Below, piece after piece: positions 18,408 through 30,118 of a stretch of DNA of 63,601 bases. Position numbers and translations under genes: made by a program. How positions within the stretch are numbered: the stretch's first letter is position 1; each line of letters opens with the position of its first letter. Source of the stretch: an uncultured Desulfuromonadales bacterium (GTDB taxonomy: Bacteria; Desulfobacterota; Desulfuromonadia; Desulfuromonadales; Geopsychrobacteraceae); assembly GCA_947259685.1 (NCBI GenBank), contig CAMYNC010000027.1, positions 1-63,601 of the forward strand, given 5' to 3'. Below the pieces are notes generated by a model. The model did not search any database and was not told where the DNA came from. It was given only the letters and a program-made list of their open reading frames with translations.

Positions 18408-18581
18408 CCCGCCAAATTGGATTTCTTATTTGGTATGGCAACTTGGACCGAACCAGCGGCCGTGGCAACTGAAGGTGAGCAGATATCCATGACGACAATC
18501 CGGACAACGGATCGTAACAAACCCTTCGCGCAGATCGCCGCCCCAGAAAATCATAGGCGACATCGCTGCCCAGATTTCTCG
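18408..18581 (-). pseudogene. IS91-type transposase zinc-binding domain, relic
   Basis: Read on the minus strand from 18581, the frame gives REIW...GGDLREGF, then RCPDCRHGYLLTFSCHG and RWFGPSCHTK, an in-frame TAA at 18426-18428, then EIQFGG. This is the zinc-binding N-terminal region of IS91-family transposases, whose members read like GDL-GF, CPDC-HEYLLAFSCKGR-F, CPSCHxK and VVQFGE. One expected cysteine is Gly (WFGPSC). The frame is preceded by a stop and no catalytic domain follows, so it is a dead fragment of about 58 codons. I am confident in the family, less so in the exact ends. Confidence 0.75.
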
Positions 18582-18616
18582 GCTAGCCGTACTGGCTTAC
18601 GCAAAAATAAGGTTTT

Positions 18617-18637
18617 CGCCTTGTAAGGCGGGTTTTT
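18617..18637 (+). terminator. small hairpin followed by T-run
   Basis: CGCCTT and AAGGCG arms around TGT or GT, followed by GGGTTTTTG, form a short terminator-like hairpin near 18617-18637. It lies next to the transposase relic and does not clearly end any intact gene. Confidence 0.4.
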
Positions 18638-18924
18638 GATTGACAACGACTCCCCGCCTGCAATAAAAATTAAATAACTCTTATTTTCTTGGGGCCATGG
18701 TGTGGAGAAGTTCACACACGTCGAAAGTGCATGTTCTAGAAAGCAAATTCCTACCAGCAGGCATGTCCTTGGCCCTCACCGGCGTGCGTAGATCGGCGTC
18801 GTTTACGAACGTCGCCGCGCGATGCAAACCATCGAAGAGAGATCTCCGTTGCACCGGGCTGTGCTATTTCTGACCGATCTGCGGTGGAGCAGTGATGCGC
18901 ACACTCCTTACCAGGAAAAATCAA

Positions 18925-19755
18925 ATGACAGAACTGTTTGCCCGTTGGTTTCACATAGCTCTTCCGCTTGCTGTTCTTCTGCTTCTACCAACAGCGGTTT
19001 TGGCCAGTGGCAACCAAGGGGGGCATAGGGTCTTTCGCGTGGAACTGGATTTCTCTCTGGAGCAGGATATCAATTCAGACCTGCTGAAAGATTTCTATAT
19101 CAGCGGCGGTGCTGATGATGGTCTCAAAGAAGGGATGCTTCTGGATGTCTATCGGGAAAAACACCTTCACAGTAGCTTGGTCGGTGAGGAATACCGGATC
19201 CGCATTCTGGTTGGGCAGTTGAAGGTCTTTCGGCTGTTCCAGGATGTTGCCGTAACCAGAATCTTCTCCCTGACCGCAAGCAGTGATTCACCGATTTTGC
19301 AATACCGAACGGTCATGGTCGGAGACTATGCCGTGCCGCGAAATCAGCCGAAAAAAAAGGCCAGCAATGAAAAACTCGCCATTTCGGATGCCTCTTCTCC
19401 TGCGATTACTTTACCTTCAGAAGTGCTTTTTCAGCATGATGATTGGACCCTGAAGGCAACTGCAAAGGATGTGCTAGGTTCAGTCAACTCTATGTTCAAT
19501 CAGTTGGACGATAGCGATATTGTTGTCGAGGGGCACACCTGCAGCATCGGCTCTGAAGAGTACAATCTAGAGTTGTCGAAGAAACGAGCGCAAGCCGTCG
19601 CCGACTACCTGATCCATACCAATAATTATCCCGAAGGGCGGGTGCGGTTCAAATATTTCGGCGAGAGTTTTCCAGTTGCATCCAATAATTCTGAGCAAGG
19701 GCGAGCCATGAACCGTCGCGTGACCATCACTTTTCTGCCACGCGATAAATCTTGA
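18925..19755 (+). CDS. OmpA-family protein, exported
   Basis: The ATG at 18925 follows AGGAA and opens a signal peptide ending AVLASG, giving 276 residues. The first half (about 30-130) is a beta-rich domain with GLKEGMLLDVYR, and the second half is an OmpA peptidoglycan-binding domain with VVEGHTCSIGSEEYNLELSKKRA and NRRVTITFLP. The usual GHTD Asp is replaced by Cys (EGHTCSIG), as seen in some family members. It would anchor to the cell wall in the periplasm. It is read away from the ExbB/ExbD-like pair, whose partner lacks such a domain, so it may supply the wall anchor. Confidence 0.85.
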   Translation: MTELFARWFHIALPLAVLLLLPTAVLASGNQGGHRVFRVELDFSLEQDINSDLLKDFYISGGADDGLKEGMLLDVYREKHLHSSLVGEEYRIRILVGQLKVFRLFQDVAVTRIFSLTASSDSPILQYRTVMVGDYAVPRNQPKKKASNEKLAISDASSPAITLPSEVLFQHDDWTLKATAKDVLGSVNSMFNQLDDSDIVVEGHTCSIGSEEYNLELSKKRAQAVADYLIHTNNYPEGRVRFKYFGESFPVASNNSEQGRAMNRRVTITFLPRDKS

Positions 19756-20173
19756 AAGGAATTTTCTGGCCAGCGCCACTGGTTCTCTAAAATAGGTAGT
19801 TTTGGCCGCCTCTTCCAATCGGTGCCGACTTGTCGGACATTGACTAAAGGTGATTTTTATCCTGACAGTGCCGATCAACTCAGTCATGACTCGAAAGTTG
19901 CTTCATATTGAATTACCGGTCTGCAGTCGGCCAGATTGAGCATGTCTCGGTTTCCGTCAGTTCCAATAAAAAGTGTTCGATTAATGCCCTGTCCCAAGAA
20001 AACCCCATGACCTTGTAGTCATGGGGTTTTTGCGTGGTTTAAGAGGTAGTTTTCGGCCACTTTTACCTGTTCGGTTATGAGCCGATATACCGACCAAAAA
20101 CTTTATGTTATGTTTGTTTTTCCGTGGAGTACCGTTTAGCCCCTGCTGAAATGAATTATTTGAGGATTGATCC
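19756..20173. other. 418-bp gap holding an orphan terminator
   Basis: No gene is supported. A strong terminator hairpin lies at 19999-20030, some 240 bp beyond the OmpA-like stop. That leaves room for a long 3' UTR or a small RNA between. The rest (20031-20173) is AT-rich and leads into the 3D-domain lipoprotein. Confidence 0.55.
19999..20030 (+). terminator. strong rho-independent terminator
   Basis: A perfect 13-bp stem (AAAACCCCATGAC and GTCATGGGGTTTT) with a 6-base loop ends in TTTTT. Because the stem carries A and T runs on both sides, it could stop transcription from either strand. Confidence 0.85.
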
Positions 20174-20671
20174 GTGCGTCTACTCTGTCTGATGTTGTTG
20201 TGTATTTGTTTGTCAGCCTGTGCGTCACCGCATAAAAAAACATTTGAGACAACTGCCTACTGCGATTGTTCTTCCTGCTGTTCCTGGTCTCGGGATTTTC
20301 CAGATTTCTGGAATCGACATTTTAATGCCGGACCCAATAAAGGTGAGGTTTATACCGGGCGCACTGCATTGGGCACCGAACCACGCGAACCCTACGCTGG
20401 CCTGATATCACTAGACACCCTGACCCACCCCTGGACCCTGCCTCATCGCTTGCTACTGCCGTGGATGTGGTTTTCCCAGGATGGAACCATTGCCGCCGAC
20501 TGGAGTTACATCAAACCGCGAACCCGCATCTATATCCCCGGCTATGGCTGGGGGCGGGTAGAAGACAAGGGATCAGCGATCAAAGGAGAGAACCGACTTG
20601 ATCTGTATATAGACTCCCATCAACGCGCCTTGGACTGGGGGCGACGTACTGTTGTTGGTACAGTGGATTGA
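20174..20671 (+). CDS. 3D-domain lipoprotein
   Basis: This 165-residue protein starts with GTG after GAGG and carries a lipobox (LSACAS, Cys16), so it should be lipid-anchored. A Cys cluster (YCDCSSCCSW) follows at about 28-38. The C-terminal half is a 3D domain, the double-psi barrel found in MltA-type wall enzymes: GTIAADWSYIKPRT, IPGYGWGRVEDKGSAIKG and LDLYID carry the three conserved aspartates. A lytic or wall-binding role is likely by family. The MltA catalytic front half is absent. Confidence 0.82.
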   Translation: MRLLCLMLLCICLSACASPHKKTFETTAYCDCSSCCSWSRDFPDFWNRHFNAGPNKGEVYTGRTALGTEPREPYAGLISLDTLTHPWTLPHRLLLPWMWFSQDGTIAADWSYIKPRTRIYIPGYGWGRVEDKGSAIKGENRLDLYIDSHQRALDWGRRTVVGTVD

Positions 20672-20836
20672 GTGCCCGCCGAGTTCTGTTGGTTTCGCGA
20701 ATTTCGCCGCCTGCCCAATCTGGCGATTTCTCCCTATCACAACTGCAAAATTTTGATAAAGTTGTGAATGTCCGAGAGACTAGGTTTGATTCACCATTCC
20801 TGCTGCCAGCAGGCTCAATCCTGTGAGGGGTCAGTC

Positions 20837-21772
20837 ATGCTACATCTGTTCCGGTCAATTTTTCGGGACACCGAGGAGGCCGGGCGTTACCCGGAGTCCA
20901 TGGTGCGGGCAGCTATCGAGCGAGCAGTAGACGGCACAGACCCATGGCTGCGTGGCCTGTCAGGTTATCGCAAGAAACTCCGCCCGGCTGTTCTCACCGC
21001 TATCGACCACGTGGTGGCCCTTGTCGACGGACTAGAGCCTCCACGACCTGCGTCCGTTGAAGACTATGATGGCAACCCCCTGTTACAGGCGATATTTCTT
21101 TCATCGGAGCAGATGCGACAGGTCCTGCACGACCAGCTGGCGAAGCAACCAGTCGAAGGTAGCGTGACCTGCGCAATGCTGGCCGTGGAGATGGAGCTGC
21201 GCGGTATTTTGGGGGTCGATCTGGTCGGTGATACCTTGGTACGCGACGTTCCCCAAGTAACGGTGAGTTTTTCCAATCATCGACTGCTTGATCCGACGGG
21301 CAGTGAAGCCGAGACACGGCGCCTGCTTAAGCGACGGGCCTTCGACCACCTGCTGAGCCTTGCGCTGAGACGCATGGTGGCTGTCAAGGATGTCCGCAAG
21401 GGACTTAACAACCGGCAGTCTCTGCTTCAAGCCAAACTCTATGCGCTTCAAAGTGGCCGCTGGGGGTTCGATTCCAGTGAGTCGCAACAGCCAGAGAGCA
21501 TCGCGGCATTGGAAACGCAACTGGCCGAAATCGAAGCCCAGTTGCAGCGTGTCGGCAAAGACGACAGGTCTATTGAGGTCGCTCTGGAACTGTTGATCGA
21601 TGTCCTTGGACTAGCCCAGAAACATCTATGGATGAGTCGGGAGACCCTGGCGGTTGACCGCATGAAGATCAAGCGTAGCACGCCGAGTAGCGAAGCCCCT
21701 GAACTGGAGCTGGAGCATCTTTACAACGCCGAAGGGCGCAACATCGTGGTGGCCCTCGTCGGGCTCTCCTAA
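20837..21772 (+). CDS. unknown cytoplasmic protein
   Basis: The ATG at 20837 follows GAGGGG and gives 311 residues; the earlier in-frame ATG at 20768 lacks a ribosome site. The protein is soluble, rich in Leu, Arg and Glu and mostly helical, with a coiled-coil-like section near 225-255 (ALETQLAEIEAQLQRV). There is no signal peptide or membrane helix. I recognise no family. It lies alone between the 3D lipoprotein and a small minus-strand gene. Confidence 0.7.
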   Translation: MLHLFRSIFRDTEEAGRYPESMVRAAIERAVDGTDPWLRGLSGYRKKLRPAVLTAIDHVVALVDGLEPPRPASVEDYDGNPLLQAIFLSSEQMRQVLHDQLAKQPVEGSVTCAMLAVEMELRGILGVDLVGDTLVRDVPQVTVSFSNHRLLDPTGSEAETRRLLKRRAFDHLLSLALRRMVAVKDVRKGLNNRQSLLQAKLYALQSGRWGFDSSESQQPESIAALETQLAEIEAQLQRVGKDDRSIEVALELLIDVLGLAQKHLWMSRETLAVDRMKIKRSTPSSEAPELELEHLYNAEGRNIVVALVGLS

Positions 21773-21803
21773 CCGTTCTAATCGATTTCGAGTCTTTTAT
21801 CTA

Positions 21804-21824
21804 TGCGAGAGAGTCATTCTCGCA
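21804..21824 (+). terminator. stem-loop after the unknown cytoplasmic gene
   Basis: TGCGAGA and TCTCGCA arms (7 bp) with a 7-base loop lie 32 bp past the stop codon at 21772. No clear T-run follows, so its terminating ability is uncertain. Confidence 0.3.
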
Positions 21825-22007
21825 CAGATTAGATTCATCAATAATCAGGATTTCATGTTTGAAAACAAGTCCCGGAGCGATCTGCCCCATTTGCAAAAGT
21901 AGGGAAAAACTAAGGGACGACCAACAAAATCAGGCATGTTTGGTCTCAACATCTGCGGTTCGCGGGTCATCGATAAACCATAGCAGCTGTTTTCTTGTAA
22001 ATTTCGC

Positions 22008-22241
22008 TCAGTCCGCCAGTAGCTTCTGCCGCTCCCGTTCGGTCAGCCCATCGATGAGGGAAAGTTGATCGAGATCAGGGTCACCGGCCGGCAAGCCGCT
22101 CTTGATCCACGCACTCAGAGTTTTGGGGCTGATCTGAAGTCGTAGGCAAACATCAGTGCATGAGTGACCCTCGACGATCATCCGTAGAGCCTTTTCTTTG
22201 CGCCGGTCCATGCCAGGCTGATATTCAAACAACCATTCCAT
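22008..22241 (-). CDS. small helix-turn-helix protein
   Basis: The frame encodes 77 residues. The middle (EGHSCTDVCLRLQISPKTLSAW) reads as a helix-turn-helix like those of small phage or transposase-type DNA-binding proteins, followed by a helical tail LTERERQKLLAD. The ribosome site is weak. The MMPL transporter gene ends 53 bp away in the same direction but upstream, so co-transcription is possible. It could be a remnant of a longer mobile gene. Moderate certainty that it is expressed. Confidence 0.5.
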   Translation of the reverse strand: MEWLFEYQPGMDRRKEKALRMIVEGHSCTDVCLRLQISPKTLSAWIKSGLPAGDPDLDQLSLIDGLTERERQKLLAD

Positions 22242-22293
22242 ATTTATCCATGAGAAGTTAGGTCGACTTGTCGTTTGTCAGAGGCAATGTGGC

Positions 22294-24807
22294 TCAGGCT
22301 TTCGCCTGCCGCGGTCGCCAGATCATCAGCAGTAGCGCCAGCAGGGTGAGGTTGGCGAACATTGCCACCGCCATTGCCAGGCCGGTGAACACCCCGAAAT
22401 AGATGGTCGGCATAAAATTCGACAACGCCAGGATCGAGAAGCCGGCGATAACGGTGATCGAGGTGTAGTACATGGCTCGGCCGACGCTGTCGTGGCAGCG
22501 TTTCATCGCCGCCAGGTAGTCGCCATCCACCTCGATTTCCAGGGTGAAACGGTGCACATAGTGGATGGTATCGTCGACGGCAATACCGATGGTGATCGCG
22601 GCGATGGTGATCGTCATGATATCGAGAGGGATCCGCAGCAGACCCATCAGTCCCAATACGGCACCGGCGGAGATCAGGTTGGGGATGATGGCGATGATCG
22701 CCAGCCGTAGCGAATGAAACTGCATCAGGAACATGCCCATAATCACCAGAAAGACCATGCCAATGGTCTGGATCTGCGAGCTGAACAGGCTCTGCAGGAC
22801 ATTGTTGTAGAGTACGAACATGCCGCTGAGTTTGACCTGCTCTTCTTTCAGACCAAGTTTCTCCGTGAGGTCACTACGGATCTGTTTCAGCAGTTCGTTG
22901 CGTTGCAGGCCGGGGGTCGATTCGACGACCCGCAAGGAAAAACGCACCTGGTTGCCATCTTCCGACATGTAGGGAGCAAACAGGGATTCTTCGATCACCG
23001 CTGGCAGTTTTTTATGAATCACCGCCAGGGAAATATTGTCGAGTGGTTCATCGTCGTTGACCTGCTTCATCAGGCTGAAGGTGGTCGCCATCGACAGCAG
23101 TTTGCCGCTGGCCGGCAGCGCGCTGAGATAGTCATGAATCTTCTGCAGCTCGGGAATTTGATAGCTGCTGTACCAGTAGCTGCTGCCGCTAAGGCCTGCT
23201 TCCGCTTCTTCCTCACCGAATTCCTTGTCAAATTCATCGAAGAAGTCATCTTTTGTCTGGCCATCGTTCTCTGCCTTGGCGGTAAAAAACTCCGGGTCGG
23301 CGTCGATGATCACATCCAGGGGGGTGGTGCCGCCGAGCTGGCGGTCGATCAGGTTCAGACCCTGATAGATTTCAGTGGATGATTTAAAGTTGTCGATGAA
23401 GCGGTTTTCCACCGTCAATTGCGAGATACCGATCACGCTCAAAATGCCGACGATGGCGTAAATCCCCAGGGTCAACCGGCTGCGATGTTCGACCCAGTGG
23501 GCGCAGCCACGGGTGATGACGCCGGTGATATCGAAACGATGGCTGAACTGAACCGGCTGCTTAAACAGCATCAAACCCGCCGGGAAGAGCACAAAGGAGA
23601 TCAGCAGCGCGGCACAGATGCCGATCGCCATCATCCAACCGAAATCGATCACCGGACGGATGTCGCTGGTCAGCAGGGAGGCAAAGGCGACAATCGTGGT
23701 CAGCGCGGTGAAGATGCTCGGTACCGCCTTGGTGCGGACCATTTCCCGCACCATAGTCAGCTGGTCGGCGCCTGGGATTTCATCGAACAGTTCGTTGTAG
23801 CGGACGATCAGGTGGACGCAGAGCGACAGGGTGATGATCAACAACAGCGAGGTGAAGTTGGAGGAAACCACGGTGACTTTCCAGCCGACCAGACCGAGCA
23901 GGCCGAACATGAACAGCACCGAGGCGAAGCAGCAGAGCATCGGCAGGATGACCCAGCGCGGTTTGCGGAAGATCAGCGCCAGCATGCTGACCAGAAAGAC
24001 CAGCACCCCGATGCCGAAGGTGGCCAGATCGTGGCGGATGTTGTCGATCATATCAACGACGATCATCGGTATGCCGCCGAGAAACAGTTCGCCATGCTGT
24101 CGGTAGGGATCCATGATGCTGCGGATGCGGGCTACGTCGATCGCTTCCTGTTCGTTGCGCTGACGGGTGTAGTCGTCGTACTGCTGTTTGACTTCTACCA
24201 ACCGCAGTTCCTCCGCTTCAGAAAGCGGCTCGCGGTAACTTTTTACCCGCAAGGCGTTGCGCTCATTGAGTAGCTGCAGGTAGGTTTCATCGCGCTTGAA
24301 GATGACCTGCAAGGCGGTGGTTTTTTCATCCGGACTGACAATCAGATTGCTATAGAGAGGGCTGGTGCGAAATTCCTGGCGCGCCAGCTCGATATCGATA
24401 TCGGGTGTTTCCAGGGTGCGCACCCCGTTGCTTAATTCGCCCAGCGTGAGCCGAGGGCTGTCGATCAAGGGGACATCGAGAATGCTGACCACTGACTCGA
24501 CCCTTTCGATCTGCAGCAGTTCGTCGCGCAGTTTGCGCAGCTCAGCCAGGGTCTGCGGCGCGAACAGCTCCTGCTGTGGGGTGTAGCTGATGATCAGAAA
24601 ATCATCCGAGCCGTAGCTGGCGGTCACTGAGCGGTAATATTTCAGGTCGGCATCATGTTCCAGGATCAGCGAATCGGCCGAAGCGTCCAACCGGAAGTCT
24701 TTGGCGAAGTAGCCGATGGCGCCAATCAGCAGCAGCGACAACACCAGGATGAGCACCGGGCGTTTCAGTACAATCGCTTCGTAAACATTGAGAATTGCTT
24801 GATACAT
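22294..24807 (-). CDS. MMPL/RND superfamily transporter
   Basis: This 837-residue inner-membrane protein has the RND half-repeat layout twice: one helix (about 15-32), a large periplasmic domain, then five helices, and the same again. Segments such as GIGVLVFLVSMLALI and ITIAAITIGIAVDDTIHYVHRF, the latter with the Asp-Asp typical of the fourth helix in MMPL proteins, are clear. Length and single-gene form match the HpnN-like/MMPL group that exports lipids. The ACP-ligase-acyltransferase fusion gene 1 kb away makes a lipid cargo attractive, as inference. Confidence 0.88.
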   Translation of the reverse strand: MYQAILNVYEAIVLKRPVLILVLSLLLIGAIGYFAKDFRLDASADSLILEHDADLKYYRSVTASYGSDDFLIISYTPQQELFAPQTLAELRKLRDELLQIERVESVVSILDVPLIDSPRLTLGELSNGVRTLETPDIDIELARQEFRTSPLYSNLIVSPDEKTTALQVIFKRDETYLQLLNERNALRVKSYREPLSEAEELRLVEVKQQYDDYTRQRNEQEAIDVARIRSIMDPYRQHGELFLGGIPMIVVDMIDNIRHDLATFGIGVLVFLVSMLALIFRKPRWVILPMLCCFASVLFMFGLLGLVGWKVTVVSSNFTSLLLIITLSLCVHLIVRYNELFDEIPGADQLTMVREMVRTKAVPSIFTALTTIVAFASLLTSDIRPVIDFGWMMAIGICAALLISFVLFPAGLMLFKQPVQFSHRFDITGVITRGCAHWVEHRSRLTLGIYAIVGILSVIGISQLTVENRFIDNFKSSTEIYQGLNLIDRQLGGTTPLDVIIDADPEFFTAKAENDGQTKDDFFDEFDKEFGEEEAEAGLSGSSYWYSSYQIPELQKIHDYLSALPASGKLLSMATTFSLMKQVNDDEPLDNISLAVIHKKLPAVIEESLFAPYMSEDGNQVRFSLRVVESTPGLQRNELLKQIRSDLTEKLGLKEEQVKLSGMFVLYNNVLQSLFSSQIQTIGMVFLVIMGMFLMQFHSLRLAIIAIIPNLISAGAVLGLMGLLRIPLDIMTITIAAITIGIAVDDTIHYVHRFTLEIEVDGDYLAAMKRCHDSVGRAMYYTSITVIAGFSILALSNFMPTIYFGVFTGLAMAVAMFANLTLLALLLMIWRPRQAKA

Positions 24808-24989
24808 GTCCGTCCTTTGAGCTGACTGGCTAAGTTGTCAGCAAGTTAATGGCGAATCATTATAGCGATGTTGGCTGGGGATGGGAATGACAAGTTTTGC
24901 AGTATTCGGTCTTCGAGCGGTTCCTAGAAAAGGGGCCGGACTCATGACGGTCCAGCTGGCTGGTGAAATCGTTCAGGCCTGAGCGGTTT

Positions 24990-25625
24990 TTAACGACAAG
25001 GCCCCGGATGATAATTTTTTCGCCAGATTTCCAGTGGCACCACGACCGCAGTTTCGCCATTGGCATAAAACCAGGAATCGACGGCAAACAGCTCGCTGGT
25101 ATCGAGCTGATGAACTACGGCTGAAAGATGGGCGGAAAAAACCCCCAGCACTTCCCGCTGGGCAGGGTAGCTGAGCTGGTGCCATTGCAGCAATTGGGCT
25201 TGTTGAAATAGCCGTAGAAAAATTGTTGAATTGGTCGCTTCGGCAACGCAGTCGAGCTGAAAACTTTCAATCGGTGGTTTGAAATTGTTGCATGCCTGAT
25301 CAGCAAAAGTGTTGGCTTGTATTCCGACCATTTGCTCCATCAGGCCGATAGCCGTGGAAATCTGCTCCCTTTCTGCTTCGGCACTTTCAGCCGCTGGTGA
25401 AAACAGCTCTTTGATCTGCTGCCATTGTCCGTCTGTCAAGCTGATCTCCGCCTGGCCGGCACAGCCGTAATGGTTGCAGCTGCTGAACTGGGCAGGAGAA
25501 AGGGGGGGGCTGACATTGTAGTTGTGGAAATGCACGTCAATCGATCGATCCGGATCGTAGGAAAGGCTTGAGCAGCTGGTCAACAGCAAAATGCCAAGTG
25601 GGACAATGGTTTTCAGGTTGAGCAT
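24990..25625 (-). CDS. unknown lipoprotein
   Basis: The ATG at 25625 follows GGAG and opens a lipoprotein signal (MLNLKTIVPLGILLLTSCSS) with the lipid Cys at 18. The 211-residue product has no motif I recognise apart from a CNHYGCAG segment and three further cysteines, which suggests disulphides. It precedes the MMPL transporter gene on the same strand by about 180 bp, so it may be an accessory envelope protein for it. The 24860-25087 frame overlapping its end is a shadow. Confidence 0.7.
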   Translation of the reverse strand: MLNLKTIVPLGILLLTSCSSLSYDPDRSIDVHFHNYNVSPPLSPAQFSSCNHYGCAGQAEISLTDGQWQQIKELFSPAAESAEAEREQISTAIGLMEQMVGIQANTFADQACNNFKPPIESFQLDCVAEATNSTIFLRLFQQAQLLQWHQLSYPAQREVLGVFSAHLSAVVHQLDTSELFAVDSWFYANGETAVVVPLEIWRKNYHPGPCR

Positions 25626-25841
25626 GGAGTCTCCGAGATCAGCCTTTATAAAAAAGAGTAGCATGGGTGCACAGTATAAATATTGTTTTCGACGAAGGGG
25701 GGAAATATCCCGATTTTTCGCTCAGGCTTCATTTTTCCAGCATTGGGAATTCCTCGAAGTTTTTGAAAAAGCTCACTAACTCCTGATAAAATATAGTTAA
25801 GTTGATTGCGTGATCCATGCCGGAAGGTTGCAGGAGTGGCC

Positions 25842-28673
<2,832 letters not shown>

Positions 28674-28861
28674 TGGCGACCTTGAACTGATTATGTTGTG
28701 CCGGTAGGTTAAAATGTAACTTGGTATCAGTATTTAAGCTGCTCAGGCGACGGCACCATGATCTGTCGGCCCGGCTTCTGGATTTCATGACTCTGGTTGC
28801 AGCAAATGCTGGGCCTTGTGAAGCTTGGGTTGAGCAACCATCTCCCTGAATGGAGTCGGTC

Positions 28862-29875
28862 ATGCATGAAGCGATGCTCTATACACGACTGGAAGGCAAC
28901 CGGGTGCACTGTCGGCTGTGCAATCATTTCTGCAAAATTGCCGATGGTCGGCGCGGTCTCTGCGGAGTGCGCGAAAATCGCGCTGGAGTCCTCTCCTCGC
29001 TGGTTTACGGCCAGGCTGTGGCGAGCGGCATAGATCCGATCGAGAAAAAACCGCTGTTTCACCTGCAGCCTGGTTCGACCTCATTCTCCATTGCCACCGT
29101 CGGCTGCAATTTTAAATGTCGTCACTGCCAGAACTGGCAGATTGCCCAGCACCCGCGAACCCATGGGGGAGAGATTCCTGGGGAAGAGCTTTCGCCTGAG
29201 TCGATCGTGAAGCAGGCGGTTGCCGCTGGCTGTGCCTCCATTTCCTATACCTACACCGAGCCGACGATTTTCTTTGAATATGCCTACGAAACCGCCAAGC
29301 TGGCTCATCAGGCGGGGCTTAAGAATGTTTTTGTCAGCAACGGCTACACCAGCGCCGAGGCGTTAAAAACCATCTCTCCCTATCTGGATGCCGCGAATAT
29401 TGATCTCAAAGCATTCAGCGAGGATTTTTATCAACGCATCTGTGGGGCCAAGTTGCAACCGGTGCTCGATTCTATTCGGCTTTATCGCCAGCTGGGAATC
29501 TGGGTCGAAGTGACGACGCTGATTATTCCCGGCTACAACGACGCTGAAGATGAACTGCAAGAGATTGCCGAATTTATTGCCGGTGTTGGCGTTGAAATTC
29601 CCTGGCATGTGACCGCCTTTTATCCGACCTACGAACTGCGCGATGCGCCCCGCACCTCGACAAAAACCCTGCAACGGGCCCGGCAGATCGGCATCGATGC
29701 GGGTTTGCGCTATGTTTATGAGGGCAATCGCGCCGGTGAAGGTGGTGAAAATACCTATTGTTATCGCTGTGGCGAGTTGTTGATCGAGCGTTACGGTTTT
29801 TCAATTCGGCAAAGCCGGTTGCAAGCTGGGCGTTGCCAAGCCTGTTCCGCCTTGATTGACGGTGTCGGGCTTTAG
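28862..29875 (+). CDS. amrS: AmmeMemoRadiSam-type radical SAM enzyme
   Basis: The ATG at 28862 follows GGAG and gives 337 residues. The radical SAM cluster motif is CNFKCRHC (about residues 80-87), with an extra Cys-rich N-terminus (CRLCNHFCKI and CGVREN) and a C-terminal CYRCGEL-type cluster. This layout matches the AmrS family, relatives of pyruvate formate-lyase activating enzymes. The AMMECR1 and MEMO1 partners that give the family its name are not in the window. Substrate is unknown. It follows the fusion gene by 188 bp in the same direction. Confidence 0.85.
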   Translation: MHEAMLYTRLEGNRVHCRLCNHFCKIADGRRGLCGVRENRAGVLSSLVYGQAVASGIDPIEKKPLFHLQPGSTSFSIATVGCNFKCRHCQNWQIAQHPRTHGGEIPGEELSPESIVKQAVAAGCASISYTYTEPTIFFEYAYETAKLAHQAGLKNVFVSNGYTSAEALKTISPYLDAANIDLKAFSEDFYQRICGAKLQPVLDSIRLYRQLGIWVEVTTLIIPGYNDAEDELQEIAEFIAGVGVEIPWHVTAFYPTYELRDAPRTSTKTLQRARQIGIDAGLRYVYEGNRAGEGGENTYCYRCGELLIERYGFSIRQSRLQAGRCQACSALIDGVGL

Positions 29876-30118
29876 CATTTAGAGTATTGCCAGAAAACCT
29901 TTTCCGACCAGATTTTTAATGCTTTAGCTCCCCCTTCGGCATTGACTTCCAGTAAAAAACCCGGATACTAGGATAAATTTTTTTGTTCGTAAAAGATGAT
30001 CCGGGAACTTTTTTCTCAAATCACCGCTGGAAATCCATAATCCCTTGACATTTAAGGGCTTTGTCTGAAAATCCCCACAAAAAGACCAATTTTGTATTAT
30101 ATCGAGAGGCTTAAGCCG

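Larger units (their letters stand above)
18195..18924. other. 730-bp gap between the ExbB-like and OmpA-like genes
   Basis: The stretch holds an IS91-type transposase relic (18408-18581) and a terminator-like hairpin near 18617. From 18640 to 18924 it is AT-rich, then GC-rich, with no supported gene. Frames at 18134-18520 and 18222-18626 are shadows of the relic. Promoters for the two divergent genes should lie here, but none is clear enough to report. Confidence 0.55.

Noticed and set aside
18815..18890. A stretch with GCAAACC and GTTGCACCGGGC before the OmpA-type gene that recalls a GEMM cyclic-di-GMP riboswitch.
   Set aside because: The tetraloop, receptor and second stem do not fit the consensus in order; only short words match.
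30045..30074. TTGACA before glgP as a promoter -35 box.
   Set aside because: The -10 position at 16-18 bp spacing reads AAAATC or worse.
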